Both the position numbers and the translations under genes were made by a program. The notes under the pieces are model-generated. The model searched no databases. It was given only the letters and a program-made list of their open reading frames with translations, and was not told the origin of the DNA. From Gammaproteobacteria bacterium (lineage in GTDB: Bacteria > Pseudomonadota > Gammaproteobacteria > Steroidobacterales > Steroidobacteraceae), in assembly GCA_025359205.1 (NCBI GenBank), contig JANYHD010000037.1:1-57230 (forward strand): a stretch of 57,230 nt of DNA. The letters are read 5' to 3'. This document shows positions 15,855-23,717 of the stretch, one piece after another; the stretch's first letter is position 1; every line of letters begins with the position of its first letter.

Positions 15855-17888
15855 TCACCAGATTACGCAACGCCCGGCCGCGCTCGTGCCACCAAAGGCC
15901 TCGGCAAACTGTGCCACATTGGTCAGCGTGCCATTGACGCGGTCATCGTTCGGCGGATGCGGGTCGGCGGCAGCCCACATGCGCGCCTGCTCCGGTCGCA
16001 CGTTTTCGCCCCAGGCGTGCGCGAATCCCAGGAAGAACTGTTGCTCCGGCGTGAAGCCCCCAATGTCCTGCGCGGCGGCGTAGCCGGGCGAGGCGTGATA
16101 GGCCCGCAGCGCCAGCAGCAGGCCGCCCAGGTCGGCAATCGATTCTCCGGTCACCAGCCGCCCTTTCAGGTGCATGTCGCCGTCGACGGTATAGCCGGAA
16201 AACTGCTCAGCAATGCAGCCGACGCCCGCCTGGAATTTATCGCTGTCTTCCTTGCTCCACCAGTTCTCGAGGTTGCCGTGGCCGTCAAACTGGCTGCCGT
16301 GGTCATCGAAACCGTGGGTGATCTCGTGACCGATGATTGAGCCGATGGCGCCATAGTTGAAAGCCGCCGGCACCGTAGGATCGAAGTATGGCGGCTGCAG
16401 GATGCCGGCCGGGAAGTTGATGTTGTTCATCGACCGTCCGTAATAGGCGTTGATGGTCTGCGGCACCATGCCCCATTCGCTCCGGTCGAGCGGCTTGCCA
16501 ATCTTGGCGAGCTCGCGCGTGTCGTCAAAGGCGTTGGCCCGCAGCACGTTGAGCACATAGGGCCCGCGATCGATCTCGAGCCGGCTGTAGTCGCGCCATG
16601 AATCGGGGTAACCGATGCGCTCCTCCATCAGCGCCAGCTTCTCCAGCGCGCGCGCGCGCGTTGCCTCGCTCATCCACGGCAGCGCCTTGAGGTCATCACG
16701 CAAGGCCGCGCGTATGCCGTGCAGGATCTCCAGCACCTGCGCCCGCGCCTCGGGCGGGAAATGGTGCTTGACGTATTCGTGGCCGACGGCAAATCCGATT
16801 GCGCCATCTTCCGCGCGCAGCACCCGCCGCCAGCGGGGCAGCAGCTCCTTGGTGCCGCGCACGGCCTGTGCGAGCCGGAAATTCTCCTGCACGTAGGCGT
16901 CGGGAAGATACGCGGCGTAGCGGTGCGCCAGTTGCCAGCGCAGGTAGTCGCGCCACACGGCGATAGGCGTGGACTGCATTTCGTGCGACAGGGCTGCGAA
17001 GAACTTCGGCATCGCCAGGTTCAGCCGCGTGACCTGCGGTACGCCACTGGCCTTGAGGTAGCGCCGCCAGTCGATGGCCGGAGCCTCGTGCGCCAGCGCC
17101 GCCAGCTCGCGCATGTTGTAGATCGCATGCGGGTTGCGCTGATCCTCCACCGGCATCGAGGCCGCCGCGAGCCGTGTTTCCAGTGCCATGACGCCCGCCG
17201 CCGCGCTGGAAACCCGGGACTGCGCCTCGCCCAGCAGTACCAGCATCCGCGCGATGTGCTCTTCGTAGGCTTTGCGGATCGCCGCGTACTTCGGATCATC
17301 CTTGAGGTAATAGTCACGGTCGGGGAGCCCCAGCCCGCCTTGCTCCACGACCGCTATGACCCGCGTGCTGTCCGCGTAGTCCTGCATCTGGCCGATGCCG
17401 AAGGCAGCGTCGACGCCGATGTGCTGCAGGCGCGCCAGCTCGGCCGTCAGCTTGGAGCTGCGCCGCAGCGCGGCGATGCGCTTGAATTCGTCGCGGAGCG
17501 GGGCAATGCCGGCTTTCTCCACGCCGGCTTCGTCCATGCCGCTGGCATAGAAATCACCGATCTTCTGCTCATCGCTCCCGCGCGCGGCTGCCGCGTTGGC
17601 GGCCGCCGACTGCAGCAGCTCGCGTATGTAGTCCTGGTTCTTCTGGTCGAGGATCTGCGCCGCGCCCCAGGCCGAATAGGCCGGCGGGATCGGATTCGCG
17701 CGCATGAAGCCGCCGTTGGCGTAGCGGTAGAAGTCCTGCAGCGGATCGACGCTGCGATCCATCCATTCCAGGTGCAGCGCGGCTTCATCGCCTGCCGACG
17801 CGGCGGCCACCGGCTCATCGGCGCGCGCGGCGGGCGGCGCGCCCGCAACGGCCGTGGCGGCGGCGACCATCAGGACGATCAGCTTCAT
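15855..17888 (-). CDS. Exported M13 family (neprilysin-like) zinc metallopeptidase
   Basis: 677 residues, oligopeptidase family M13. An export signal (LIVLMVAAATAVAGAPPAARA) precedes the M13_N domain; the catalytic domain has the zinc motif HEITH near residue 520 and the third ligand Glu in ESIADLGG. ANAFDDTRELAKIGKPLD, NAYYGRSMNNINFPAGILQP and the C-terminal CVIW tail are family features. It would cleave small peptides in the periplasm. It lies upstream of lemA on the same strand with a 37-bp gap. A second M13 enzyme (25623-27698) is in the window but predicted to be lipid-anchored, so the two may act at different sites. Confidence 0.93.
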   Translation of the reverse strand: MKLIVLMVAAATAVAGAPPAARADEPVAAASAGDEAALHLEWMDRSVDPLQDFYRYANGGFMRANPIPPAYSAWGAAQILDQKNQDYIRELLQSAAANAAAARGSDEQKIGDFYASGMDEAGVEKAGIAPLRDEFKRIAALRRSSKLTAELARLQHIGVDAAFGIGQMQDYADSTRVIAVVEQGGLGLPDRDYYLKDDPKYAAIRKAYEEHIARMLVLLGEAQSRVSSAAAGVMALETRLAAASMPVEDQRNPHAIYNMRELAALAHEAPAIDWRRYLKASGVPQVTRLNLAMPKFFAALSHEMQSTPIAVWRDYLRWQLAHRYAAYLPDAYVQENFRLAQAVRGTKELLPRWRRVLRAEDGAIGFAVGHEYVKHHFPPEARAQVLEILHGIRAALRDDLKALPWMSEATRARALEKLALMEERIGYPDSWRDYSRLEIDRGPYVLNVLRANAFDDTRELAKIGKPLDRSEWGMVPQTINAYYGRSMNNINFPAGILQPPYFDPTVPAAFNYGAIGSIIGHEITHGFDDHGSQFDGHGNLENWWSKEDSDKFQAGVGCIAEQFSGYTVDGDMHLKGRLVTGESIADLGGLLLALRAYHASPGYAAAQDIGGFTPEQQFFLGFAHAWGENVRPEQARMWAAADPHPPNDDRVNGTLTNVAQFAEAFGGTSAAGRCVIW

Positions 17889-17984
17889 TGGCGGCTCCCA
17901 GGGCCAGAGGTCAATCGGGCAACACGGCGTGCAGTATATCGCGGCGCTGACAATGACTTGTGAGCGCGGCCCTGCCAGCGCCGG

Positions 17985-19079
17985 CTACGCTGGCGAATCT
18001 TCCGGAGGATGGAGCCGCGCCCACACCGTAGCAAACAGCGGCCCGGGAATGCCCACCGTCGCGGCGCGCGCGGCGCACTCTTCCCCCGTAATGCGGCCCG
18101 CGCTCGCCAGCAGCGAGAGTGTTGCCAACAGTTCGCCGGCGCGCAGGGAGCGCACCAGCGGCTCATTCGGTTCGTCGACCTGGAGCGCCGCGACGATGCG
18201 GGGCGGGCTCTGCCACAGGGCGGCGATGCGTCCGGCCATCACGCGCGCGAACCGATCGATCACCTGCAGGAACACCGCAGGTGCTGGCCTGAGGCCAGGT
18301 TGCGCGCGATACTGGTCTTCCACCACGCGATAGGCCACCAGTGGACCCAGCGCCGACAACAACGCGAGCAGCTGCGCGGCCTGGCGGTCCGCCGCGCACC
18401 ACTGGCGCGCGCACAGTTCGGCGGCGATGGACGCCTGCGTGCAGCGCTCCCACAACACCGCGGGGAAGCGGCTGTGCTCGGCGGTGCCGCCACGGAATAC
18501 CGGCTGCACCAGCGCCGTCGCGGCCAGCGATTGCAGGCCGTCCGTGCCGCACACGACCACGGCGCGCTGGATGCTCTCGACCGGGACCGAGCTGAGACGG
18601 AAGTACACGCTGTTGGCCAGGCGCAGGATATTGCCGGTCAGGACCGGATCCTGCGCGATGATCCCGGCGAGTTTGAGCGGCGGCGCGTCCGGATCGTTGA
18701 CCGCCGACAGCAATTGCGGCATCAGCATGGGGCGACGCGGGAAGTAGCGTTCCGAGAGCGGATCGGCGGCGAGCGCCTTGCGTGCCGCCAGCATCACCGG
18801 CTCGTGCTCCGAAGGCACCACGTACCCAAAGGCCGTGGTGCTCAGTGCGCTGGCCCAAAGGGCGCTTGAGAGCGCATTGAGTTCGGCGACCAGCGTGTCG
18901 GACGCCGCCGCTCGCTCATCCGCTGCGGAGGGCGGGGTCGAGGCGCTGGCTGGAGCCAACTGCGCTGTACCCGCATCAGCGTGCCTGGCGGTCGCGGGAT
19001 CTTGCCGGCCGCGATTCCACAGTAGCCAGCCCACCAGCAGGGCCGCGGCCGCAAGGATTACCGTGACGATAATTGCCAC
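17985..19079 (-). CDS. Membrane-anchored HDOD domain protein
   Basis: 364 residues beginning at a GTG. One N-terminal transmembrane helix (VTVILAAAALLVGWLLW), a linker rich in Ala and Pro, then an HDOD domain: LMPQLLSAVNDPDAPPLKLA, IAQDPVLTGNILRLANSVYF and VESIQRAVVVCGTDGLQSLA are its hallmark helices. HDOD domains resemble HD hydrolases but lack the metal residues and serve in signalling, often with c-di-GMP or two-component systems. The HDOD core is followed by a helical C-terminal part. The gene lies between an M13 peptidase and a desaturase on the same strand. Partner unknown. Confidence 0.85.
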   Translation of the reverse strand: MAIIVTVILAAAALLVGWLLWNRGRQDPATARHADAGTAQLAPASASTPPSAADERAAASDTLVAELNALSSALWASALSTTAFGYVVPSEHEPVMLAARKALAADPLSERYFPRRPMLMPQLLSAVNDPDAPPLKLAGIIAQDPVLTGNILRLANSVYFRLSSVPVESIQRAVVVCGTDGLQSLAATALVQPVFRGGTAEHSRFPAVLWERCTQASIAAELCARQWCAADRQAAQLLALLSALGPLVAYRVVEDQYRAQPGLRPAPAVFLQVIDRFARVMAGRIAALWQSPPRIVAALQVDEPNEPLVRSLRAGELLATLSLLASAGRITGEECAARAATVGIPGPLFATVWARLHPPEDSPA

Positions 19080-19133
19080 GCCGGGAGCCGCGTCAGTGTG
19101 GAGGCTGCGTCACGTCCGACCGCTGCACCACGT

Positions 19134-20165
19134 TCAGCCGGAGCGGAGTGTCTTGAGCCTGCGAAAGCCAACCAGGCGCTGGCGTTGCTCGTCCCACAGC
19201 CGCAGCGTGGCAGAGCGAAAACTCTGTCCAAGCGTCAGTGTTGGCACCCGCTCGAATACCGGCGCGGCATCGTGGCAACGCCGCAGGTGGTAGTTGGGTA
19301 TCTGCGGGCTGAGGTGATGGATGTGGTGGAAGCCGATGTTGCCGGAAAACCAGCGCAGCACCGCCGGCAGCTTGTAGAAGGAACTACCTTTCAGCGCGGC
19401 CGCGGTGTAATCCCATTCTTCGTGCCGGGTCCAATACGCGTCCGGAAACTGGTGCTGCACGTAGAACAACCAGACGCCGGCGCCGCCGGCGATCAGCATC
19501 AGCGTCAGCTCAATCAGGAACCATGCCTTGAAGCCGATGAGTGCGCTCATGCCCACGGCCATGAGTAACAACATCAGGTCGGTCAGCCACACGGACAGGC
19601 GCTCGCGCCGGCCCGCCTCCGAAGACGGGAAGCGCTCCAGCACCACGAACAGGATGGTCGGTGCCACCGCGAACAGCACCGCGGGATTGCGCAGCACCCG
19701 GTATGCAAGGCGGCGCCAGCGCGAAGAGGCCAGATACTCATCGACCGTCATGGTCCAGATGTCGCCCTTGCCGCGGCGCTCGAGGTCGCCGGAGGTGCGG
19801 TGGTGAATCGCGTGTTCCCAGGTCCAGTGATGATAAGGCGTGAAGGTCAAGAGGCCCGTCACCCAACCCACGATGGTGTTCGCGCTCTTGGAACGCATGA
19901 ACGAGCCGTGTCCGCAGTCATGCATGAAGATGAACAGGCGTACCCGCAGGCCCGCTGCCACGACCGCCAGCGGCAACACCAGCCAGTAGGAAACGGAAAA
20001 AAGCCGCGCCATGAGGAACCAAAGCGCCAAATAGGGGAACAAAGTGTTGATGAGCTGCCAGATCGCCCGGCCGTGGGAAGGCCGGCGGAACCGCTCGATC
20101 ACGGCCTTGAGCTCGGCCGTAAGGGCGCGTGGGCCGCGGGCGGGACTTTTGGACTCGGTATTCAC
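19134..20165 (-). CDS. Membrane fatty acid desaturase (second paralogue)
   Basis: 343 residues with the three di-iron histidine boxes HDCGH (82-86), HHWTWEHAIHH (112-122) and HHIHH near 265, and membrane spans around 42-78, 97-110 and 205-245. It differs from the desaturase at 193-1305 in the second box (H-x5-H-x2-HH spacing) and is only distantly related, so substrate or position specificity probably differs. The start read here is a GTG with a poor ribosome site. It is divergent from the FG-GAP lipoprotein gene, and the long inverted-repeat element at 20228-20340 lies 63 bp upstream of this start. Confidence 0.88.
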   Translation of the reverse strand: MNTESKSPARGPRALTAELKAVIERFRRPSHGRAIWQLINTLFPYLALWFLMARLFSVSYWLVLPLAVVAAGLRVRLFIFMHDCGHGSFMRSKSANTIVGWVTGLLTFTPYHHWTWEHAIHHRTSGDLERRGKGDIWTMTVDEYLASSRWRRLAYRVLRNPAVLFAVAPTILFVVLERFPSSEAGRRERLSVWLTDLMLLLMAVGMSALIGFKAWFLIELTLMLIAGGAGVWLFYVQHQFPDAYWTRHEEWDYTAAALKGSSFYKLPAVLRWFSGNIGFHHIHHLSPQIPNYHLRRCHDAAPVFERVPTLTLGQSFRSATLRLWDEQRQRLVGFRRLKTLRSG

Positions 20166-20227
20166 CTGAAGCGCAAGACTCTAGCACGTGGTCTGGCCGA
20201 TTGCGCGCCACTGCAGCCGGCGGCGGC

Positions 20228-20340
20228 GGGGGCCAAAGCGCGTCTAAGTCACCCTGTCGGTTTTAGGAGACGCGCCCGGACCTGCAATTTGTGGGCTATT
20301 CGATTGTGCGCGACAGGCAGGTGACTTATTTTTGGCCCCC
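20228..20340 (+). promoter_or_regulatory. 113-bp element of nested and crossing inverted repeats
   Basis: Outer arms GGGGGCCAAA (20228-20237) and TTTGGCCCCC (20331-20340) pair perfectly. Inside, AAGTCACCCTGTCG (20246-20259) pairs with CGACAGGCAGGTGACTT (20311-20327) apart from a 3-nt bulge. A third pair, GCGCGTCT (20238-20245) with AGACGCGC (20268-20275), crosses the second, so those two helices form a pseudoknot or exclude one another. The element occupies most of the space between the divergent desaturase and FG-GAP genes and ends 36 bp before the latter's ATG. It may be a structured 5' leader or small RNA. Function is inferred from pairing alone. Confidence 0.5.
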
Positions 20341-20376
20341 TGCATTATTTGTATTCCGCGAACTCGTGGAGGATCC

Positions 20377-21618
20377 ATGTCACACAATTTCAGCCTTCGT
20401 TCCCTGTGGCGGCCCGGCGCGGCGCTCATGCTGCTGCCCATGCTCAGCAGCTGTGGCGGCGGGTACGATTGCGCAGATTGCAACAGCGGCTACCCGCCGG
20501 TGGAGTTGTCGGCGGGCGTAGTTGCCGCGGATTTCAACGGCGATGGCTTTGCGGATATCCTGCAGCTCAGCAGCGTGCAAAATGGCCTGGAGCCCGATCC
20601 GGCGTACCTGAAGTCGTACCTGTCGAGCGCAGCCGGCACCTTCGTGGCGCCGCTCCAGACCTTCAACGGCGATGACCCTCTGTATGCCGTCACCGCCGAT
20701 CTCAACGGTGATAGCCTGCCGGACGTGGTCACCGCCAGCGTCGAAGATGGCGCCCTGGCCGTGTACTTCAACAACAGCCTGATGCCCGGCACGCTCAACT
20801 CACCGTTGGTGCTGGCAGCGCCTGGTGCCTCGCAGGTCGCGATCGCCGATATGAATGGCGACGGCATGCCCGATCTCATCGCTGCGGATTTCAACGTCTC
20901 GCTGTTCCTGCAAACTTCGCCGGGTACCTTTGCCAATCCGATCAGCCTTTATCCGGGTGGCGCAAACTGGGTAGCGGTCGGTGACCTCAACGGCGACGGC
21001 ATGCCCGACGTCGTGGTGACGGACGGTACGGGTGTCCACGTGCTCATCCACCAGGGCGCCGCCGCCACCACCACCTTCGCCCCGCCGGTCACTTTGTTCA
21101 CCCAGACCGCGAACATGAACGTGTCCGGCTGGAACCTGGTGGCGGTGGCCGACGTCAACGGCGATGGCCTGAACGACCTGGTGATCACCGATCCGGGCCC
21201 GACCGGTGGTGCCGCGCCGACGGTCAACGTGCTGCTGCAGGATCCGGCCAACCTTGGCCAGTTCCGACCTGCAGTCAGCTATCCGGTGGCGCCGGCGAGC
21301 CTCGCGCAGTCGATCATCGTGCGCGATCTCAATGGTGACGCCCATCCCGACATCGTCATCGGCGGCACCGATGCGGTGAGCGTGCTGCTGCAGGATCCGG
21401 CCAATGTCGGAGCGTTCCTGCCCGCCACCAATTTCACGGCTGAAGACGCCAACGAAATCGCCGTTGCAGACGTCGATGGCGACGGTCACCTGGACATCGT
21501 GATCGCCACCGGGCCCACCCATCCGCTCGTCAACGGGGTGACCACCGCGCATCCTGGCGTGCTGCTGCAGAGCGCGACCACGCCCGGGACGTTCGCGGCA
21601 CCGACCGACCTGCCCTAA
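20377..21618 (+). CDS. FG-GAP/VCBS-repeat lipoprotein
   Basis: 413 residues. The N-terminus has a lipoprotein signal (GAALMLLPMLSSC, lipobox ending at Cys, then GGGYDC). Seven blade-like repeats follow, each with a calcium-binding DxNxDGxxD loop: DFNGDGFAD, DLNGDSLPD, DMNGDGMPD, DLNGDGMPD, DVNGDGLND, DLNGDAHPD and DVDGDGHLD, consistent with one seven-bladed beta-propeller. Likely an outer-membrane surface adhesion or binding protein needing calcium. The ATG at 20377 has GGAGG five bases upstream. It is preceded by the crossing-repeat element and followed by a 12-bp hairpin. No catalytic domain is attached. Confidence 0.88.
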   Translation: MSHNFSLRSLWRPGAALMLLPMLSSCGGGYDCADCNSGYPPVELSAGVVAADFNGDGFADILQLSSVQNGLEPDPAYLKSYLSSAAGTFVAPLQTFNGDDPLYAVTADLNGDSLPDVVTASVEDGALAVYFNNSLMPGTLNSPLVLAAPGASQVAIADMNGDGMPDLIAADFNVSLFLQTSPGTFANPISLYPGGANWVAVGDLNGDGMPDVVVTDGTGVHVLIHQGAAATTTFAPPVTLFTQTANMNVSGWNLVAVADVNGDGLNDLVITDPGPTGGAAPTVNVLLQDPANLGQFRPAVSYPVAPASLAQSIIVRDLNGDAHPDIVIGGTDAVSVLLQDPANVGAFLPATNFTAEDANEIAVADVDGDGHLDIVIATGPTHPLVNGVTTAHPGVLLQSATTPGTFAAPTDLP

Positions 21619-21629
21619 TCGCCTGACGT

Positions 21630-21656
21630 GCGGGGCCACTGCAACAGTGGCCCCGC
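21630..21656 (+). terminator. Hairpin after FG-GAP gene
   Basis: GCGGGGCCACTG, loop CAA, CAGTGGCCCCGC: a perfect 12-bp GC-rich stem with a 3-nt loop, 12 bases after the stop codon. There is no T run behind it, so it may stabilise the mRNA end or pause polymerase rather than act as a classical intrinsic terminator. Confidence 0.6.
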
Positions 21657-21683
21657 AGTCCGGCGGTCCTGCAGCACACCCAA

Positions 21684-21752
21684 AGTGTGAACTGCTTGGC
21701 GCTGCCGGCAGTGTGAGCCGCGTCTCGCTGCCGCAATGTCTTAGTAGTGTGA
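21684..21752. repeat. Three AGTGTGA direct repeats upstream of the kinase gene
   Basis: AGTGTGA occurs at 21684, 21710 and 21746, all in the same orientation, within 150 bp of the histidine kinase start. The core TGTGA recalls a CRP/Clp half-site, but no good TCACA half follows at the right distance. Possibly binding sites for the cognate regulator; unproven. Confidence 0.3.
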
Positions 21753-21827
21753 CGCCGCTTTGATCTGGTGCGTATAGCCACCGCTAGGCTGCCGTGGTCG
21801 GCATTCCGCCTGACGGATCCTGGCCTC

Positions 21828-23717
21828 ATGCGTGTACGCGCCAAAGTGACGATCCTGCTTGCGCTGCTGTTCGCGGCGCTGATCGCTGCGCAGTGGGCGA
21901 TCCAGCAGCGCCTGATCCTGCCGCGCTTCGTCGAACTCGAGCGCGACAGCGCCCGGACCGACATGCAGCGCGTGGTGCTTGCGGTGGATCGCGAACAGCA
22001 GACTCTGAATGCTCAGGCGGCTGACTGGGGCAACTGGCAGGAGCTGTGGAAATACACGCAGGGCCGCAATCCAGCGTTCGTGCAGGCCAGCCTCACCGAC
22101 ATCTCCTTCCGTACGGCCAAGATCGACTACATGGCCGTAATCGCCAGTGACGGCCGCTTTCTCTGGAACCACGGTCCCTACGGCGATTCCGGTCGCCCGC
22201 TGTCCTTGCACCTGAACGGTAATGACCAGCTCGAATTCACGTGGCAGCAGGCATTGGTGAATGGCCAGGCCATCAGCGGGCTGATCGCCACCGACCGCGG
22301 CGTTCTGGTCGCCTCCGGCGCACCCGTACTTGATGGTTTCGGTCACGGTCCGGCGCGCGGCTTGGTCATCATGGGGCGGTTGCTCAACCGCCCCGAATTG
22401 CTGCGGCTGGGCAACCAGGCGCAGGTCGTGCTCGACATGCATCCCTGGAGCGACAATCGCGCGAGCGCCGCGCAGCTGCAGCGCGCGCTCGCCAAGGGCG
22501 AGGAACAATTGACTGAAACCGACTCGGATACGCGCATCGAACGCGCCTTCGCCAATCTCTCGGGCACGCCGCTCCTCACCTTCGGCATCAACGTGCCGCG
22601 CACGATTTCTCGCCGCGGCGCCGAGGCGGTGCAGTATTCGACCCGCCTGCTGGGGGTGGCTGCCTGCATTGCGCTCGCTGCACTGCTGCTGCTGCTGGGC
22701 CGGATCGTGCTCGGTCCGCTCGCCCGCGTCACCGACCATGCCCAGCGGATCGCAGCCTCCGACGATCTCGCGGCCAGGCTCGGCTACGAACGGCGTGATG
22801 AACTCGGCACGCTCGCCCGCACCTTCGACGACATGATGGAGCGGCTGGCGCGCTCACGCCGCGAACTCATCGACCGCTCGTTCGAGTCTGGGGCGGCCGA
22901 GAACGCCAGCGGCATTCTCCACAACCTTGGCAATGCCATGACGCCGCTGTCTGTGAACATATCGAGCCTGCAGCAGCAGCTCGCTGCCGTGCCTGTGGAC
23001 GACCTGCAGCTCGCGCTCGACGAACTGCGCAGCGGCAGCCCCGCGGCCGAGCGACGCGCGGACCTGGAGCAGTTCGTGCAACTGGCGGCCGCAGAGTTGA
23101 CGCATGCGCTCGGGCAGGCCGGTGACAAGCTGCGCAACATTGTCGACCAGACCAACGTCATGCAGGCCGTGCTGGCCGAGCAGCGCCGCCACCAGCGCAA
23201 CGAACCGGTGCGCCAGTCGATGACGCCGGCGGAATTGATCGCCCGTGGCCTGCAACAGATCGCGCCCGTGCATCGCGAGCGCCTTGCGGTGGACCTGTCA
23301 CCTTCGATCGCGGCCCTCGGCACGCTGTCACTTCCCGGCACGACGCTGGGCATGGTGGTGCAGAACCTGGCACAAAACGCCGCGGAATCGGCGGCCCAGG
23401 CCGGGTTGGCGTGCGTGCGGCTGCGCTTCGAGGCGGGCTGTGTCACGGTGGACGAGCAGCAGATGCTGCGCATGGTCGTGAGCGATGAAGCCGCCGGCAT
23501 TGCCGCCGAGCAGCTGCCACGGCTGTTCCAGAAGGGTTATTCGACCAAGTCGCAGGCAACCAATTCGGGTTTGGGCCTGCATTGGTGCGCCAATACCCTG
23601 CACGCCCTGGGCGGCAGCATCAGCGCACACAGCGAAGGAGCCGGACGCGGCGCGCGCTTTGAAATCCTGGTACCCCTGCAAGCGGCCAAGCCGCAGATCG
23701 AGGAGCGAGCGGCATGA
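21828..23717 (+). CDS. CHASE4-HAMP sensor histidine kinase
   Basis: 629 residues. Transmembrane helix 1 (ILLALLFAALIAAQWAI), a periplasmic CHASE4-type sensor domain (YMAVIASDGRFLWNHGPYG), transmembrane helix 2 (LGVAACIALAALLLLLGRIV), HAMP, then a phosphoacceptor region with H365 in ASGILHNLGNAMTPL, an unusual H-box of the LHNLGNA type rather than the classic HELRTP. The ATPase has N box LAQNAAES, G1 DEAAGI and G2 NSGLGLHWCAN. The ATG overlaps no other gene and the stop overlaps the next start (ATGA), so it is coupled to the receiver-GGDEF-EAL gene, its probable phosphotransfer partner. Ligand unknown. Three AGTGTGA repeats lie upstream. Confidence 0.9.
   Translation: MRVRAKVTILLALLFAALIAAQWAIQQRLILPRFVELERDSARTDMQRVVLAVDREQQTLNAQAADWGNWQELWKYTQGRNPAFVQASLTDISFRTAKIDYMAVIASDGRFLWNHGPYGDSGRPLSLHLNGNDQLEFTWQQALVNGQAISGLIATDRGVLVASGAPVLDGFGHGPARGLVIMGRLLNRPELLRLGNQAQVVLDMHPWSDNRASAAQLQRALAKGEEQLTETDSDTRIERAFANLSGTPLLTFGINVPRTISRRGAEAVQYSTRLLGVAACIALAALLLLLGRIVLGPLARVTDHAQRIAASDDLAARLGYERRDELGTLARTFDDMMERLARSRRELIDRSFESGAAENASGILHNLGNAMTPLSVNISSLQQQLAAVPVDDLQLALDELRSGSPAAERRADLEQFVQLAAAELTHALGQAGDKLRNIVDQTNVMQAVLAEQRRHQRNEPVRQSMTPAELIARGLQQIAPVHRERLAVDLSPSIAALGTLSLPGTTLGMVVQNLAQNAAESAAQAGLACVRLRFEAGCVTVDEQQMLRMVVSDEAAGIAAEQLPRLFQKGYSTKSQATNSGLGLHWCANTLHALGGSISAHSEGAGRGARFEILVPLQAAKPQIEERAA

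Noticed and set aside
21684-21752. CRP-type binding sites
   Set aside because: TGTGA half-sites lack a proper TCACA partner at six bases, so I report only direct repeats.
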